Source: Gnomoniopsis sp. IMI 355080 | Taxonomy: Eukaryota; Ascomycota; Sordariomycetes; Diaporthales; Gnomoniaceae | DNA: 64,000 nt | Direction: 5' to 3' | Assembly: GCA_027946555.1 (NCBI GenBank) | Contig: JAPEVC010000049.1 | Span: forward strand, 62,001 to 126,000 | Shown: in pieces, positions 11,885 to 24,920 of the stretch | How positions within the stretch are numbered: position 1 is the first letter of the stretch | Layout of the letters: the number at the start of each line of letters is the position of its first letter | Notes under the pieces: model-generated | What the model was told of the DNA's origin: nothing | Seen by the model: the letters and a program-made list of their open reading frames with translations, nothing else | Database searches by the model: none | Translations under genes and position numbers: made by a program

Positions 11885-13672
11885 TCAAGGCCCATTCGCC
11901 ACTCGTGGGCCCATCGCCCGCGTCGATCGAAACTCGAGTTTTGGTGGCTTTGTCGCAATAGTCGCGTCGGCCTCGCCAATGCTCTCGTCGACCTCCAAGG
12001 CTGGCGCTGCTCTCACCTCGAATCCTTTCCCATTGAGACTGGAACCTTCGGTAGCGTACCCATTCGCACCTCCACCGCCGGCGAAACTCGTCTTCAGCCG
12101 TGGTGACGCCGCGCCACTAGGGGTTATATCTCGCCGCATGGTCTGCGGATGGTACACCCGACTCCGTACGAGTCCACCTTCTGCCATCAACTTCTTCAGG
12201 CTTCCATCTGCGTCGCTGTCCAGCATGCGCTGCAGCTCCTTGTCTGCTGCGGTTTTCGTCACGATCAGCCGCTCCTTAATACTGACAATCTCATCTGAGC
12301 AGTCGCCGTCGCGTAGAAATTGGTGTGCGGCGTGCTCACACATGGATTGAACGAGTTCGAGGCTTTTGTCGAGTTCCTCTAGAATGCTGGGTTGCTGTTT
12401 CGTAGCGCTATCTTTGCCATGGGGAGAAAGGGAGGACCAAGCGGCCATGGACGGGCGAAAGGGCCCGGGTATCAAAGGACTGGTTGGGGAGATGGCATTG
12501 CCATTCGTTTGTGGAGTGGATATGCGGCTCGGAGTGGTTGCTGCTGGTTTTGATTTGTCGGCAATGCCATTTGCAGGTTCTGCTTCGGCGGCACGTTGAT
12601 CAGGTTGCGTGCCCCCACCTTTGAGTTCCTGACCCTCTGTCACGGCCGCGCCATCAGGCTCTGACGGCGACAGCTGCGGCGGGTAAAACTTCACGATGCC
12701 ATTCCCGAAGCCCTCGTCTGATCCCTCGGAGCTGTCGTCATCTGGCATCTCCAGCTCTGCCATGCGCTTAATCTGCGCGACCTTGGCAGCCATTCTCGCC
12801 TTGCGCATCAGGTTGCGACTCGCACTGACAAACTTGACCACCTCTTCAAAAAAAGATTGCACGTAGCTGTCGTAATACACGATCACAAGGCTCCTGCTAC
12901 GGTACTTGCTGGCCAAGGCCGGTCCGTCCCCGGTATTTATCGACTCGGTCGCCGAGCTGCGCCTCTTGCCGAGCTGGGTCCTGCGCAGCGCGGCACGAGC
13001 TTTTGCCGTAGCGGTTGCGGCGACCTGAACTCTTCGCCGCTCTGCGGCGGACGAGGTTGGCGAGTTGGCTTCATTGGTAGGAGAATGGCCGTTCTGTGTC
13101 GTCGCAGTATTTGTCAAGCCTGGGATTTGCTTGCAATCTTTTTGGTCCGTGATTGGATATTCTGGAGTCGAACTTTCGTCAGCTCCCGGATGAGCCTCGC
13201 CATCATCCTTCGGCTTGAGCGACTCGGTAGAGCCGCAGTTTCTTAGGGATCTGTTGCAGGGGCATTGCTGCTCGGCGAACTGGGCAAGGTCAATCTGGCG
13301 CTGGTCGATCTGGTCACTCAGCTCGTCCAGGCGCTTCGCCCAGTTCGGGCAATGGGTGTTTAGGTTGTGGAGGGTCTCGAGGGCAAACTGGACGTCCTCG
13401 GGGACGCTCGACGCGTACCCGGACGCACCTCGCGCCGGTCTTGTTGAGGACGGAATGCTGGGCGGCGACGCAACGCGGCTGTTAGGTTGTTCGGACCTAA
13501 CCTGCCGGCACGATGTTCGACGAGTGGTGCGATTGTCTCTGGTGGAGGAGTAGTCGGCGGGAGTGGATTGTGGTCTCAACGACTCAATGGATCGTGTTTC
13601 TGAATTGGGGAGACTAAGTATATGCGAGAGCCGGTTATAGAAGAAACAAAGCAAAGCTGGTGCTTGGAGCAT
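11885..13672 (-). CDS. Unrecognised fungal protein with helical and disordered regions
   Basis: One intronless open frame of 595 residues begins at an ATG. I do not recognise a named family. Residues 1-90 are Ser/Arg-rich and look disordered. A helical block follows at about 90-140 (VPEDVQFALETLHNLNTHCP, then WAKRLDEL and IDQRQIDLAQFAEQ). A second, highly regular helical block (about 265-325) contains YYDSYVQSFFEEVVKFVSAS and a basic stretch RNLMRKARMAAKVAQIKRM. A third (about 425-490, SILEELDKSLELVQSMCEHA onward) also looks helical, with Ser/Pro/Gly linkers between. The pattern suggests a cytoplasmic scaffold or coiled-coil protein; no catalytic motif is visible. The first 30 residues are hydrophobic and may be 5' leader rather than protein. 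Confidence 0.7.
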   Translation of the reverse strand: MLQAPALLCFFYNRLSHILSLPNSETRSIESLRPQSTPADYSSTRDNRTTRRTSCRQVRSEQPNSRVASPPSIPSSTRPARGASGYASSVPEDVQFALETLHNLNTHCPNWAKRLDELSDQIDQRQIDLAQFAEQQCPCNRSLRNCGSTESLKPKDDGEAHPGADESSTPEYPITDQKDCKQIPGLTNTATTQNGHSPTNEANSPTSSAAERRRVQVAATATAKARAALRRTQLGKRRSSATESINTGDGPALASKYRSRSLVIVYYDSYVQSFFEEVVKFVSASRNLMRKARMAAKVAQIKRMAELEMPDDDSSEGSDEGFGNGIVKFYPPQLSPSEPDGAAVTEGQELKGGGTQPDQRAAEAEPANGIADKSKPAATTPSRISTPQTNGNAISPTSPLIPGPFRPSMAAWSSLSPHGKDSATKQQPSILEELDKSLELVQSMCEHAAHQFLRDGDCSDEIVSIKERLIVTKTAADKELQRMLDSDADGSLKKLMAEGGLVRSRVYHPQTMRRDITPSGAASPRLKTSFAGGGGANGYATEGSSLNGKGFEVRAAPALEVDESIGEADATIATKPPKLEFRSTRAMGPRVANGP

Positions 13673-15469
13673 GGAGCATGGACCTGAAGGTTACATTGCA
13701 GGCCACCCGACCCAAGGCGATCAAGTACTATAAGTCAATCAATCTCATTCTCGCTCCACGGGAGAGCGGGGCGGGCGACTGTTGAGGCTACAAGGTACAG
13801 GGTCAGGCCCACGCGGGAAGGGTGGAGTTGCAATCATGACAACCTGGAATGCGCGACAGCCCGCACGCCCCGCCAAGGGACCCTAGAACATGCCTGGAAG
13901 GGAAGAGGGAGGGGGGGATGAAGGGTCGGCCCGGACAAAACGCTCTCGTCCAATTCGGCAGGCCGTGCGCTGTAATACCGCGTAGCTGCGTACCTAGCGG
14001 CCTGGCGGCCTAGGTAGTACCTGCTGTGGCGAAAAACAGACAGCAGGCCACAGCACACCAACTCATCTTCTCTCCAGGCAGCGCAATTCTCACGCTCCTC
14101 ATTGGCGAGAACATGACAACGTGCAACCTCTTCTTTTTGGCCCTTCCCCGGCAGTCTTCCCTCTTCGGTCTACCGAGCTATTATGCTGTATGTACGTAGG
14201 CTCGGCAACACGCATCTCTGACGTGAAGATCAAATACAGTTGACTTTGTTTGGCTGACAGAATAACTTGTAAGCAGCTGACAAGGTTGCTGGTGTCCTCG
14301 CAAGCCTCGACTATCGGCGAGCCGACGGGATACAGCAGGTCGCCGATCAAACAGCCATACACCCCGACAGCCAGCCTCCGCGTTATACTTTATACATTGT
14401 TCGTTCACTTGTGCAGTCGTGATTCGGGACCCCAGAACCGTCGGCTCGCAAATGAAACCTTAGCTGATCTAGGAGCATCCGTGAACCGTGGATTGTGAAC
14501 CGGGCACCGCCGTATGGGGACCGAGCGCTGCATTGGCCGTGGCCGGCATGCACTTAGGCACTATGGATGGTATGTGGAAGCCGTGTCGTGATGATATTGG
14601 CTCATCTCCGTCAAACCTCGTCCAGACCCGTCCGTGTTCTGCAGCACCACACAGCGCTTCGACCACATTCACACACACACTTTCGCAGTCGAGAGTCTTT
14701 CACGGCTTCACATGATTCTGTATCGTATTGAGCCTCGTGTCTCTCCACACATTCAGGATGCGGTGCTGGGAATCCTTGAAAGAAAATAACCGACTCCCCT
14801 GGCTAATATGCCATGACTTCAGTCATGACCTCGCTGACGTCTAGGCGAAATCACCATTCAATTCTCAGAGCGATATCCTGGTCTACAAGTTTTCAGTCCT
14901 TTTGTAATTACGCAGACGTCGTACCGCTCTGTGGGTGGTGTTCATGCCACTGCAACCCTACTCGGCATTTCTATAGTAGACACTGCATGCACTACCCGCT
15001 CATCAACGATCTCGGGACAATCGGTTCTTAGGTGTTGACGCAACATGCACAAATGCCAGCAGAAGGACTACGATATCTGCAAATGGCCGTTATTGGAATG
15101 CCCTATACCCCAGTACCTTGCTCTGGGACTTTGACCTCGAATTCAACAAGACCTGCGAGGCAGCGAGGGTGACGAGAGCATGGAGAATGTAGAAAAGAAA
15201 AAAGGAAAAAAAGCCCCTGTCTCTCAACAAGCCCTCGTGTGAGTGGAGCCCTGGCTCTCGCTAGTCCCAGCTAAGTATCCAGCTTGCTGCAGTCCCGGCC
15301 CTTTTCCCGGTAGGTTAGGTCAACTCTTTGACACTTATTACGAATGCCGGTGTAAAGTTACAATCTATCTTTCAATGGGGATGGATCAACGGGCAAGCAC
15401 ATTCGATGTACATAGTACAGATCGCTCGTAAACTCACCAATGGCGAATTGCGCTTATGAGCAACCTTAC

Positions 15470-15496
15470 GGCTTGGGCTTTGGCTTTGGCTTTGGC
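15470..15496. repeat. GGCTTT hexanucleotide tandem run
   Basis: About four consecutive copies of GGCTT(T/G) are seen by eye in non-coding DNA. It is a simple microsatellite. Confidence 0.7.
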
Positions 15497-16082
15497 CAAC
15501 CAGGGGACAAGTAGGCGGAAGAAACCCGAATCGGGAAGAGTAAGTCGAGAACCCCAATCACCACGGTAGCATACCATAGTATCTTGTGCTGGGCTTGGTA
15601 ATATGACGTCGATGCGAAACGCTATCTTTAGTTGCTCATTATACTGGAAATCATCATGGCAGGCATCCTTGCTCACTTTCCATGTCCTCTCAAAATGGAA
15701 ACGAGACAAGAAATGTAAAACAACCACACACTTGAGTCATATACACGATCAAGTCGGAGTCAAGACGATCGTTGTGGAGGCGAGCTATCATACTATGTAT
15801 TGAATGACAGCCACAGGATGAAATGAAGCAGTGAGCCCTTTCGGCAAGGCCTACGTGCCGGATGGTCCTCGCGAGTCCTCTTGCCATTCTGGTATATCCA
15901 GCCTTAGAACCTCGAGGAACTTGCTCCAGTAGAAGGCCCATGTGGCCTTTGAGCTCCGATGCGGTGGTAGCTACGCGACACAAAGGCCACTGCCAGACAG
16001 TACAAAATTGCCGAAAGCAGTAGTGTGCCGTTCTTATTGTGGTCGTCAGGACACTCCATGAGGGATATTGAGACGCTGCTTA

Positions 16083-16120
16083 GTACCGAGGCGTACACCG
16101 AGGCGTACACTGAGGCGTTT
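16083..16120. repeat. Three-copy degenerate 12-bp tandem repeat
   Basis: The unit GTACACCGAGGC appears once exactly, once with C to T (GTACACTGAGGC), and once shortened (GTACCGAGGC). It lies just downstream of the tubulin cofactor D gene. Confidence 0.7.
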
Positions 16121-16434
16121 GCCGCTTGCATCCTTCTCGCCTTGTTGTTTACGACCCTACAGGTACCGGGAGTAAGGTAGATCTCGTTGCAGATTCACTC
16201 TTCATATCCAGCCCCATGACAACAGATGACCTCCTCTGGCCAGACCGTATGGATTGTCTCCGGGGCCAGTTGCCACTTCTCAAAAGTCATGAGAAGCTTG
16301 GCTTCATTTTCAAGATCTGGACCGTTCTGTCGGTACCAGAAGAGTTTGGTTGCTTGAGAGTCTGCGTTGACAAGACAATTCGCATGCCGATAGGGCTGCC
16401 AAAGTGCCTTCCGAATCATCGGACAACGGCATAC

Positions 16435-19400
16435 CTACGACAGTCCGAGCTCTTCAACCAGCGTCTTGATGGTACCCTTCCCAGCCTCGCTCCAATCCAC
16501 CCCCTTCAACATGCCAGCCTTATTCTCTTCGCTACTAGTCACTCCCAGCTCCCAGAGCACGTCCACAACCGAGCTCCTGACACGCGGCCAAGGGTGAATT
16601 ATCAGCGCACCCAGCCTCTTCCTGGCCTCTGCAATGCCCTCACTACGCTTCTGCTCCAGAGTCTCACTGCTCATACGCGGAATACCAGCATCCAAAGCGG
16701 CAATACCACCGTAGACCTTGACACACGCCTCAAGCTTGCGGACGTTGCCACTTTTGTACCCAGCCTTTTGTGTCTGGAGACAGAGGTTCTTCATGTCGAC
16801 CATGGTGCTGCGCTGATAGATACCCACAGAGAAGAGGAAAGCGGTGATTTCCAGCGTTGGTACAACGATGCGGTCTTGTCCTTGTCGGCTCTTCAGATTC
16901 CGAAGGAGGGAGGCGCATACGCGGTCGAGATTTTCCTGGCTGGCGTCGCAGTACTTGATGAGTGCGGCGCGGCTTGCGATGACGAGGTCTTCGTTGCCTG
17001 TGTCAGCGGAAGTGACGTATCCAGTGAGGAGCTCATCCATCCACTCGTTCGGCAAGGAGTTTCGGCTCGCAAAGAAGGAATTAAGCAGCCTATTGCTGGT
17101 GAGAAGGTCCAGGAGGAATGTGAAGTATATTTGGGACGAGAAGGTCAGGTTATCGAGGCGTGACGAGGCCCTGTATAACGCATTAGTATAATCCCATAGC
17201 GCGTCGAAGCAAGCTGTCTTACTCGGGTTGTAAAGCTAGGGCAAGAGTGGCTTGTGCCTCAATTCTCACCCTATCCAGCTTCTCAGCTGCCAATCGCAAT
17301 ATTGGTAGAAAGAGACCAGCCATTGCTTCATCGAAATCCGGGACTCCAATTGCCTTATTCGCTTGCCCCCAGAGGTATCTTGTAGCTTTGATGGCCTGAA
17401 GACGAACGTGAGAGCCAACATCACCTCTGGCATTAGTTGTGTAGTCCTCCAATCCCGCTGAAATAAGTCCCAGGAGTCGACCAGCATTCTGATCTAACAC
17501 TTCGCTCCCAACAAGGCTCTGTAGTATCGAAACACGGACCTCAACATCCGTGTCTTGTGCCCACCGTTCCAATAGAGGCCCACAGATGGCAGTCGCCGCA
17601 TCTTCCGGCTTCTTGGTCAAGCACACAACTGGGTAAACTTTCATCAAGGCCCTGAAGTACCCAGCGCTAGTTCCCGAGCGAGATCTATGTCGGACTATCT
17701 CCCCCCACCCTCGAATAATGTCTTCGCGCCGCTGTGGAGATGAATAAGCCAGAATCACGACCGACGCCTCAGACGCTGAGGACACTACCTCCGGCTCTGT
17801 CCTTGTGAGCCACGTGTTGATCATTTCCCACGAGTCGTCGAGTATGGATGAGAGTCGCTGTTGATTGTAAATTTCGGATAGTTGAATCCTCGAAACAACT
17901 TTTCTGAATTCGGAAATATTCAAATTAGACAACAGATTCGGACCGGAAATCAGCAAGTCTTTGTCCAAAACTTCGTCGTAGCCCACTGCCCCAACCTCAA
18001 GTATCGGAAACGATGATATGAGCAGTCGACATATGCCCTCTGCGATCAACTCTGGCTTGCGGAAAATTGTGGTCTTGACGGACCACACAATATCACGCAA
18101 GACATCCTGTGCAACTTCGACGATGTGACCCAAGGCCGCTGGAAGCACCCCACCCCTTATATGCCCCCTACTTGCCAAAAGAGGAATTTGGTCAAATATG
18201 GAAGCAAGTGCAAGCAAGAGTCCATGTCTCTCTTCCACTTGACGGGTCTGTAGCAGTTTCATCTGTTGCCAAACGCGACTGATCGAAGCCAGCACCAGCT
18301 GCTCGTATCCAGTCAACAGGCCCAACATGGCAATCTCAGCCGTGACAGTGCCGTATGCCAATCCAGCGACTCGGCGCGCAGCAGCATCTGCATCTCCTAT
18401 GCCCCTCCAACCCAACAAGGCACTAAGAATCGCCTCTCCATATTGCTCATGCAGCTTCGTGGCACGCACGGCGACATCATGGATGGCTCTCGACCTCAAA
18501 GCTACTGCATGGTAGTCCACGGCCTGCACGACCGCAATTCCACTAGCTACAGTGTCAGGATGCCTGCCAATAAGCTCTTGCAAAGCAGCCGAGGACCCAC
18601 GCCGGATGTTCCCAGCCGGGTCCAAAGATGCCGTGACGACCAGCTCTGTAGCGAGAATCTGCAAGACGGACGTCTTTTCACCTTGTGATCCGTCTCGCAT
18701 CGCCTCAGAAGGCACGGAAAGGAGCTCTTCCGTGGAGTAACGTCTTGCTAGAGCCCAAATACCGAAACAAGCAGCATCACGCACGTTCGTACCAACAGAG
18801 CCTCCTGTGGGGCTTCGTCGCTCGAAGGAAAGCCCGAGAAGCAATGCTCGGACGATGTGGCCCAATTGGTTCGGCGGTGGTGAATGCCGGTAGAGCAGGT
18901 GAGACAAAGTCAGCATCAGTCCATGCCATTCGAGGTGATCAACCGAAGTCAAATCTCGTGTTGGAAGGAGGGAAGAAGTTGAGGGTTTGTCGACCACGAG
19001 CACATTTTTGTTGAGGGAATCCAGCACAGCCTCCACTACTTGTGAGGCCATATAATAAGGCAAATTGAGCGTGACGATACTCAAGGCTTTGCTAGCCGCA
19101 AGTCTGACTGGCGTGTCATTGTCTGCAAGACTTTCTAGGAAATGGCCAATAGTCGACTCAACCAGCTCGATTCCTGCCAGGTCCTGTTTCGCCCTTTTCA
19201 ACTTTGAGACAGCTACCGACCGCATGAGCTTGATGATGGTCTTTTTTGCAAGAGCAGATGACTTGATGATCCGAGACATCGCATCATCGTTTGACGGAAT
19301 GGCGTTTACTGTGTTGAAAATGGTAGACAAATATTTTTCCATGTCCGAGATTTCGGTGGACGAGACCAAGATCCCAGCCAGGAAAGCAAGCACTCCAATG

Positions 19401-20289
19401 TACTTGTAGGGAGACTGGGGGGGTTCGTCATTCTTTGGTCGTAACCAAAAGAGAGCCCACTGGATCAGAGCATGCATGACGCCGAGTCCTTGCATGTCCC
19501 GCCGCATCGCCATTCTCACCAGCAGTGCTTTTGCCGCGTCTCTCTCCTTGCCTGGGGAAGACAGGTACTTGACTGCAAGAGGCATGATGCGAATTGTGAT
19601 ACCTGGAACATTGGATGGCCAGAAGAACCCCGGGATACCGGCCAAGTCAACGTCCTCCATATAAACCGAAGATATGGTCGCCAGATCGAAAGGTGCAAAC
19701 ATGAGGTGGGACAGCCAGAGAAGTACCACATACCTCTCTTCCCAAGTCCACTGGGACGAGGGGTTCTCGGAGTCCTGATGTCTCTCGGCGTCCTCAAGCG
19801 CAGACAGTAGAAGCTCAAGGTACTTTGTCTCGACATTGAGGAAGCGTACGATGACCTTCTCGCCACGGATTTTGCAGAAAGTGTAAATCAGCTTGCAAAT
19901 TGCCGTAGGTAACGGCATCAGAAGCGATGAAGTAGTAGAGGCGTCCCTGGTCCGTCTCCGCCTGGTCTGAAGGTACTCCAAGAAGGCCTCGGCGAGCATG
20001 GGCAGCCACTTGGGTAGATGTGGGTCCAGAAGCTGTGGCAGTTCCTGAAAAGGGTCAAGGAGCTACTGGTCTGGTGAGTTAAAGGTGTACACTAGGTTTG
20101 TTTAATCGGGTCACTCACATTGGACATCAAATGAGATGCCTCTCTCACACGGACACGTGAGCGAACGCGAGATCCTCCCGATCCATCTGGTTTTCTGAGG
20201 AGGTTTGCAAGCCGTTGGTCAAAAGTGGCGATGAGTTCACTAGACACCTTTTGAAGCTTGATGTCCAAGTCGTCCTCTGGGGCATCCAT
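16435..20289 (-). CDS. Tubulin-specific chaperone D (tubulin cofactor D)
   Basis: Cofactor D (TBCD/Cin1/Alp1 family) captures beta-tubulin and takes part in assembling alpha/beta-tubulin dimers. Three exons are inferred: 20289-20119, 20044-17223 and 17170-16435, giving 1242 residues, the usual family size. Junctions restore HLMSN/ELPQLLDPHLPKWLP and LQPE/ASSRLDNLTF in frame, with GT-AG borders. The protein is almost wholly alpha-helical HEAT-like repeats. Family-like blocks include WEERYVVLLWLSHLMFAPFD and GTNVRDAACFGIWALAR, and the C-terminal part contains the RPRVRSSV-like segment PRVRSSVVDVLWEL. The start is the first ATG (MDAPEDDLDIKLQ); the frame is open a little further upstream only through a GTG. 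It is followed on the same strand by the Dpm1-unrelated region, with no operon-like coupling. Confidence 0.93.
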
Positions 20290-20699
20290 TGCGTCGAGCG
20301 TGAGCCGTCCTCTGCTGCAGAGCACTTGCCGTGCTTCGATCTCCTGGACCTGTCCCGAGTTAGTTATTCCCCTTCCGGTAGACAGACTGGGTAATGCCTT
20401 CCTGGTTTATACGGCGTGTAATAGAATGCAAGGAGGAATCAACATATACTTTGTAGTCGACCCTTTCATCTACAGAACAACATCCTTGAGATTGCTCACC
20501 CATGTGGGAGTTGTTTGCTTAGTAAGCATAACCCGGACCCTGTTGTCTAGTGTCTTGGTGAGCGATTGGCCCAGTGTAAGTAGGCTCCCTTCAACGAGGC
20601 CACAAAGTTCGGTTTACCTAATATTGTAAAAGATTTCTACTTCAAAATCGATTAAAAGTCATACGAAAGACATCTGGAGACCACTCTCCCCAAGAATTT
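20290..20699. other. Short intergenic region upstream of cofactor D
   Basis: Nothing coding is seen. It should contain the cofactor D promoter and the end of the GH76 transcript, both on the minus strand. Confidence 0.5.
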
Positions 20700-22056
20700 T
20701 CAAAATACTACCATAGCAGCAATGAGAACATCCGTTGCAGAACTGTGCGTGCTAGCATTAGGACCTCCTCCAACAGACGGTGGTCCCGCCCAGTTCAAGC
20801 CCAGGCAACCTGAGGCATTCCGATTGTTGTACCAGATTGAATCGGCATTAGCTAGGATGAAGTGCCGGAAATCAGGACGATCGACCTCTCGTTGCAAGTA
20901 ATGGAGGTTGCGAACAAAGACACCTGTTTGCAAGGTCAGCCTCCAGAAATAGGCCGGACGCCCCTTTGGAGTACGATGGATAGCAATGCATGCAGGCTCT
21001 CGTACCTTTGAATTGAGAACCATCTCCTCCGCAGTTTTCGTTCTCACAGCTGTCGTGGAGGATGCCGTCTATTGACAATGCAGATATCGCAGCCTCTGCA
21101 ATATCAACTGCTTTCGACAGGAAAGTTGAGTCTCCAGTAGCCTTGTATAGCTCCACCAACCCGCCCAAGATTACTCCCTGAGTGTAGGACCAAGTGTTCT
21201 TCCCATTGTTGACGCATGTTCCATTGGTGTAGATACGTAGTCCATCATTGATCAGGTTCTGATTATTGATCATCCCGCTCCGCTGGAACCACGCCCATTG
21301 GGCCTTAGCAATAGCCAAGTAAGCCTCCGGGTGGTAGGCGCGGTTAGCGAGGGACGCTGCCACGCTCAAGTATAGCTCATTCGCTATAGCGTTCTTTTCT
21401 GACCTTTGTTTGTTCCACCAGATGCCTCCTCCGCAAGTGGCATTCGCTAGGCCACCCTTCATGTCATAGAAGATGTGTTCCGCCATGGCCAGGTATTCTG
21501 GATTGCCCATGACATCGTACGCTCGAATCCAAGCAAGAGCCCACCAGCCCTCATCATCGTAGTAGTCATTGATGAAGCCGCGATACCCGCGCTTCACCAA
21601 TTTGGTTTCTGAGCTCTGCCCATAGTGCGACTCAACCGTGCGTAAGTCGTTGTGTCTATTTATGAGCGTCTTGCTTGTTGTTGGGCTTGATTTTTGTGCC
21701 TGAGTGAACGTGTTAGAGAAGACATCCGCGAGGTTCAAGTCTTCAGCACTGCTGCCACCAATCTCCAAGAAGTCGCCCAACACAGTAAGACAATTCGCAG
21801 CATTCCACCAGTTCGTACTGAGCCACAGCCCTTGGTCTTCCCCATACCATTCTTGAAGTGACTCGATGGCGGAGACCGTCCACTTGGCATACGAATCTGT
21901 GCTCACAGCAATTTCCGATCCGCCTGGACTCCCAGCAGACGAATCGGCTGCTGCTCCGGGGACCGCGCGTTGATGCGTGGTCACTCCAGCCATTACAAAA
22001 CTGAGGAGTAAAGATCCAAAGGTCAACGGGCATGACCAGGGACTGGAAGAAGGCAT
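20700..22056 (-). CDS. Secreted GH76 endo-alpha-1,6-mannanase-like enzyme
   Basis: GH76 enzymes act on alpha-1,6-mannan backbones; the Dfg5/Dcw1 branch links mannoproteins to the wall. Exons 22056-21006 and 20923-20700 give 424 residues; the junction restores SQFKGVFVRNLHYL. A signal peptide is likely (residues 1 to about 25, LTFGSLLLSFVMAGV). The catalytic Asp pair sits in NDYYDDEGWWALAW (Asp167-Asp168). Other family segments are GGGIWWN, NAIANELYLSVAASLA, TWSYTQGVILGGLVELY and the C-terminal IYTNGTCVNN region. The C-terminus (SSATDVLIAAMVVF) does not show a clear GPI signal with a long hydrophobic tail, so a freely secreted enzyme is more likely than a Dfg5-type anchored one. Confidence 0.92.
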
Positions 22057-23539
22057 TGCCCTTCAAATGAGGGGTGGCCTTGAACCCCAGTCGCGAAGCC
22101 TTAGCCACTGACTGTTCCCCAGAGAAATGAAGACTACGCAGAATATGAGTACGGCACCAATAGTGGCCAAGGTCGAAAAAAAAGAAGCTATACAGGCGAT
22201 TGAGAAATATATGTTTGATGCCTGCACGACGTGAGCGCTTGCTCCGAGCTTTTATCGAAGAAGATGCCGACCAGTAAACCATGTTGAAGCAAAAGTGCTC
22301 TGCCGGCTCACGTAAGACTGAAGTATCAATTCTCGCTTCCTCATGAGGGGTTGCACCTGGTCAGGAGATCTATTATGTCACGGGATCGAGGCTGCATGCG
22401 CGGTAGCATATGCATGTCCAGGTGTGCCTGGAATGGCTGAAAGTCTCATGGCTGGGTGATGGCTGGGCGTCATCAATCATTGAAGACAACGTTAGAATGG
22501 CATCGGAAATGGCATATACGCGCGGTAGATATCAGACGCAAGAATGTTGCACTTGAGCCGACAGTCAAATCATCTTTCATGGACGGTGGTCAATAGACAC
22601 TGAATTTGATTCCAAGGTTCAATAGTGAATTAAAAAAAGGTCGCATTCAGGCTTCGGACATGGTGCGAACCATCTCGGAAACAGAATCCATTGTTTCCAT
22701 GGTCAGCACTATCAAGCGAGCATAAGCCTCTAATATTCGACACCGCGCTAGATCTTTCGACCGACCACCCAGCTGCTGAATCGTGGGTTATGGGCAACCT
22801 TGTGTGTCCGTGCTATATGCCAGGCGCTGGCTGGGTGCTTGTGGACTTATCGGGTCTGACGATCTTGGAAATACATACATATTTGCAGTTCTCTTGTGTT
22901 GCCAGCTCTCCATCTCGTTTATGCAGTGCTTGTGATCAAGAGAGGGACATGTAAAACAAACGAGGTTGGAAGTTGTCGAGTATACGGTGTACCTCGTACC
23001 CCTGTATGAAGGGAGAAGGCCCGTCCCGTCGGGGATGGCCTGGAATGTGCCGAGGACCCACTGATCCCGCTCAAGATCCCTGTGCTCCTCGTTCGTCTGA
23101 CTGCACCGCGTGATCTCTTATAACTTCGTCTCGTCGAAGTTTGATATGATGTAAAACCTTCTTAATGCTCTTGAATAAACTGAGCTTTTCAGTCAACAAG
23201 ACGACAGCCTGTAAACATGTCTAGCTCTGTGCTTAGCCTAGGTTATGGAGCAATGAGTGTCTTGATCGAACTTATGAAAGAGTACTAGCAGTGCGCTAGA
23301 GATTTGAGTATAGTATTATCACCCAAAAACTCGGGAAAGTAGTCTCCTGTCCAAATTGTCAATGGATTCATCCACTTCTAGTGTCAATCTTCATCACATC
23401 TCCATGTCGTTCATGATCTACTAGGCAACTCCTCACAAAAGCCAGATGTGCGCTTGCTATTTCGCCATAGCAAAAGCATGAAAGCGTACAATCACAAGCG
23501 CACCATTCTGGCAAAACCAACTAGACTTCTACTGCTATA

Positions 23540-23590
23540 TCTTGGAGGAAGAAGAAAAGAAGAAGAAGAAAAAAGAAAGAGAAAAAACTC
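23540..23590. repeat. Purine-only GAA/AAG simple-sequence tract
   Basis: Nearly uninterrupted purines on the plus strand, made of GAAGAAGAA-type units. Such mirror-like tracts can be recombination or replication slippage sites. Confidence 0.7.
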
Positions 23591-24891
23591 AATTTTCAAA
23601 AGTACCAAGTTCAAGCCATAAAAGCGGTCCCCGGAAGTACTGGGCCTCTGGACTACTTCTTGCTCATTACAAGAGGCAGATACTTGTACAATACATACAT
23701 GAGGACAAGAGCAGTTTGTCGCAATACGTACCATAGTATATGGTCAGGCACGCGCTTTCAAGGTGGGAATGGTAATCACTCATGGCTCGATACCATTTGT
23801 CTCTGCAGGAGAATGGAGCGTCGGGCTTCCAAGGTCGGGGACATGGGTATTTCATGATGCATCAGCGTCGAGTAATTTAGGAACCCAACGCATCTCGTGT
23901 TGACGAGGCTTCATGTCCAATGCTTACCGTTCATACCTCCTTGAGTTCGTCTCTTGTGTTGACCTCATGATGCCCAACGACTTCAGTCCGCATCACAGCG
24001 CCCAGCGCTGCCAGCTTCAGAATCAATCGTCTATTTTGATCACATTTATGCACCCTGTCAAATGACAGAATCCAGGGTCAAGTAACTTAAAGGGTTCTAG
24101 GAATTTGTGATCGATCGGATTCTTGTGATTGATTGGACAAAGTGACCATTTTAGGCAGGTATAGTTGGGCCGTACCTATTCTAGGCCTAAGGCTGATAAA
24201 GTCCCTGCTACCATGCGCTCGCCGCCCAATGTCACCTACTTGGAACGACAGTCATATTGACACGCCATTGGGGTACCTAAGCAGGCTAAGCCAGCCTGGA
24301 TCGGACGAGATAACAGAAGATCTTCCCGTTCTCAGGCAAGTTGGAAACGGTCCCTTGGCGCCGGGAGCTGACTGCTCTTTTCCCCGGTCCTTTGGCCAGG
24401 GAACTGGCTGCAGGTGGACCCTTGCCTAGGTACTACTATGGCATGTACCTAAACGTTCCCTTGAAGCCATTAGGGTGCCCTGCTTTGTTGTTTCCTTGCA
24501 GTCGTTTGGTGACGAGACCCTTCACCGCCCGCTCGCCAATCTGCTTTTTTTTTAAGATTTTACTCGCATATCATAATAGGCAGCAGATGACTTCTTCGCA
24601 TCTTTCGTGTCCAATGGGAAGTGGCCCAGTGCCCCGTCGCTGTCGTTCCAAATCCGTCGTCTTTCCATGTTTTGACTGGGGCCACCTGCAGACAGCCATC
24701 AACATCAAACGCTGTACGAGATGCAAGCTCACCGCATCTTCGATCCAACGATGGCGATGATGACAATCTTATGATGGAATCGGACAGATCAGTTGTCGTG
24801 TACAGCCTGGGCATCACAGAGATACAGTACAAACCATCCCTGAATGCCGACAAGGATGGGGAGTCCAGAACACAATTAGGCCTGTTTATAC

Positions 24892-24920
24892 TACGTACGT
24901 ACGTACTGTACGTACGTACT
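24892..24920. repeat. TACG tandem palindrome
   Basis: Two runs of alternating (TACG)n separated by TG form a self-complementary segment. It can be read as an imperfect palindrome of about 28 bp in non-coding DNA. Confidence 0.7.

Larger units (their letters stand above)
13673..16434. other. 2.8-kb intergenic region with short tandem repeats
   Basis: No gene is supported; all frames are under 100 residues and lack motifs. It contains a GGCTTT tandem run near 15470-15496, a degenerate 12-bp tandem repeat at 16083-16120, CCTAGGTA-type words near 13991-14020, and the promoter of the 595-aa gene next to 13672. Confidence 0.5.

Noticed and set aside
16126..17163. 345-codon plus-strand frame
   Set aside because: It is antisense to the last exon of tubulin cofactor D, whose reading is clearly a family member.
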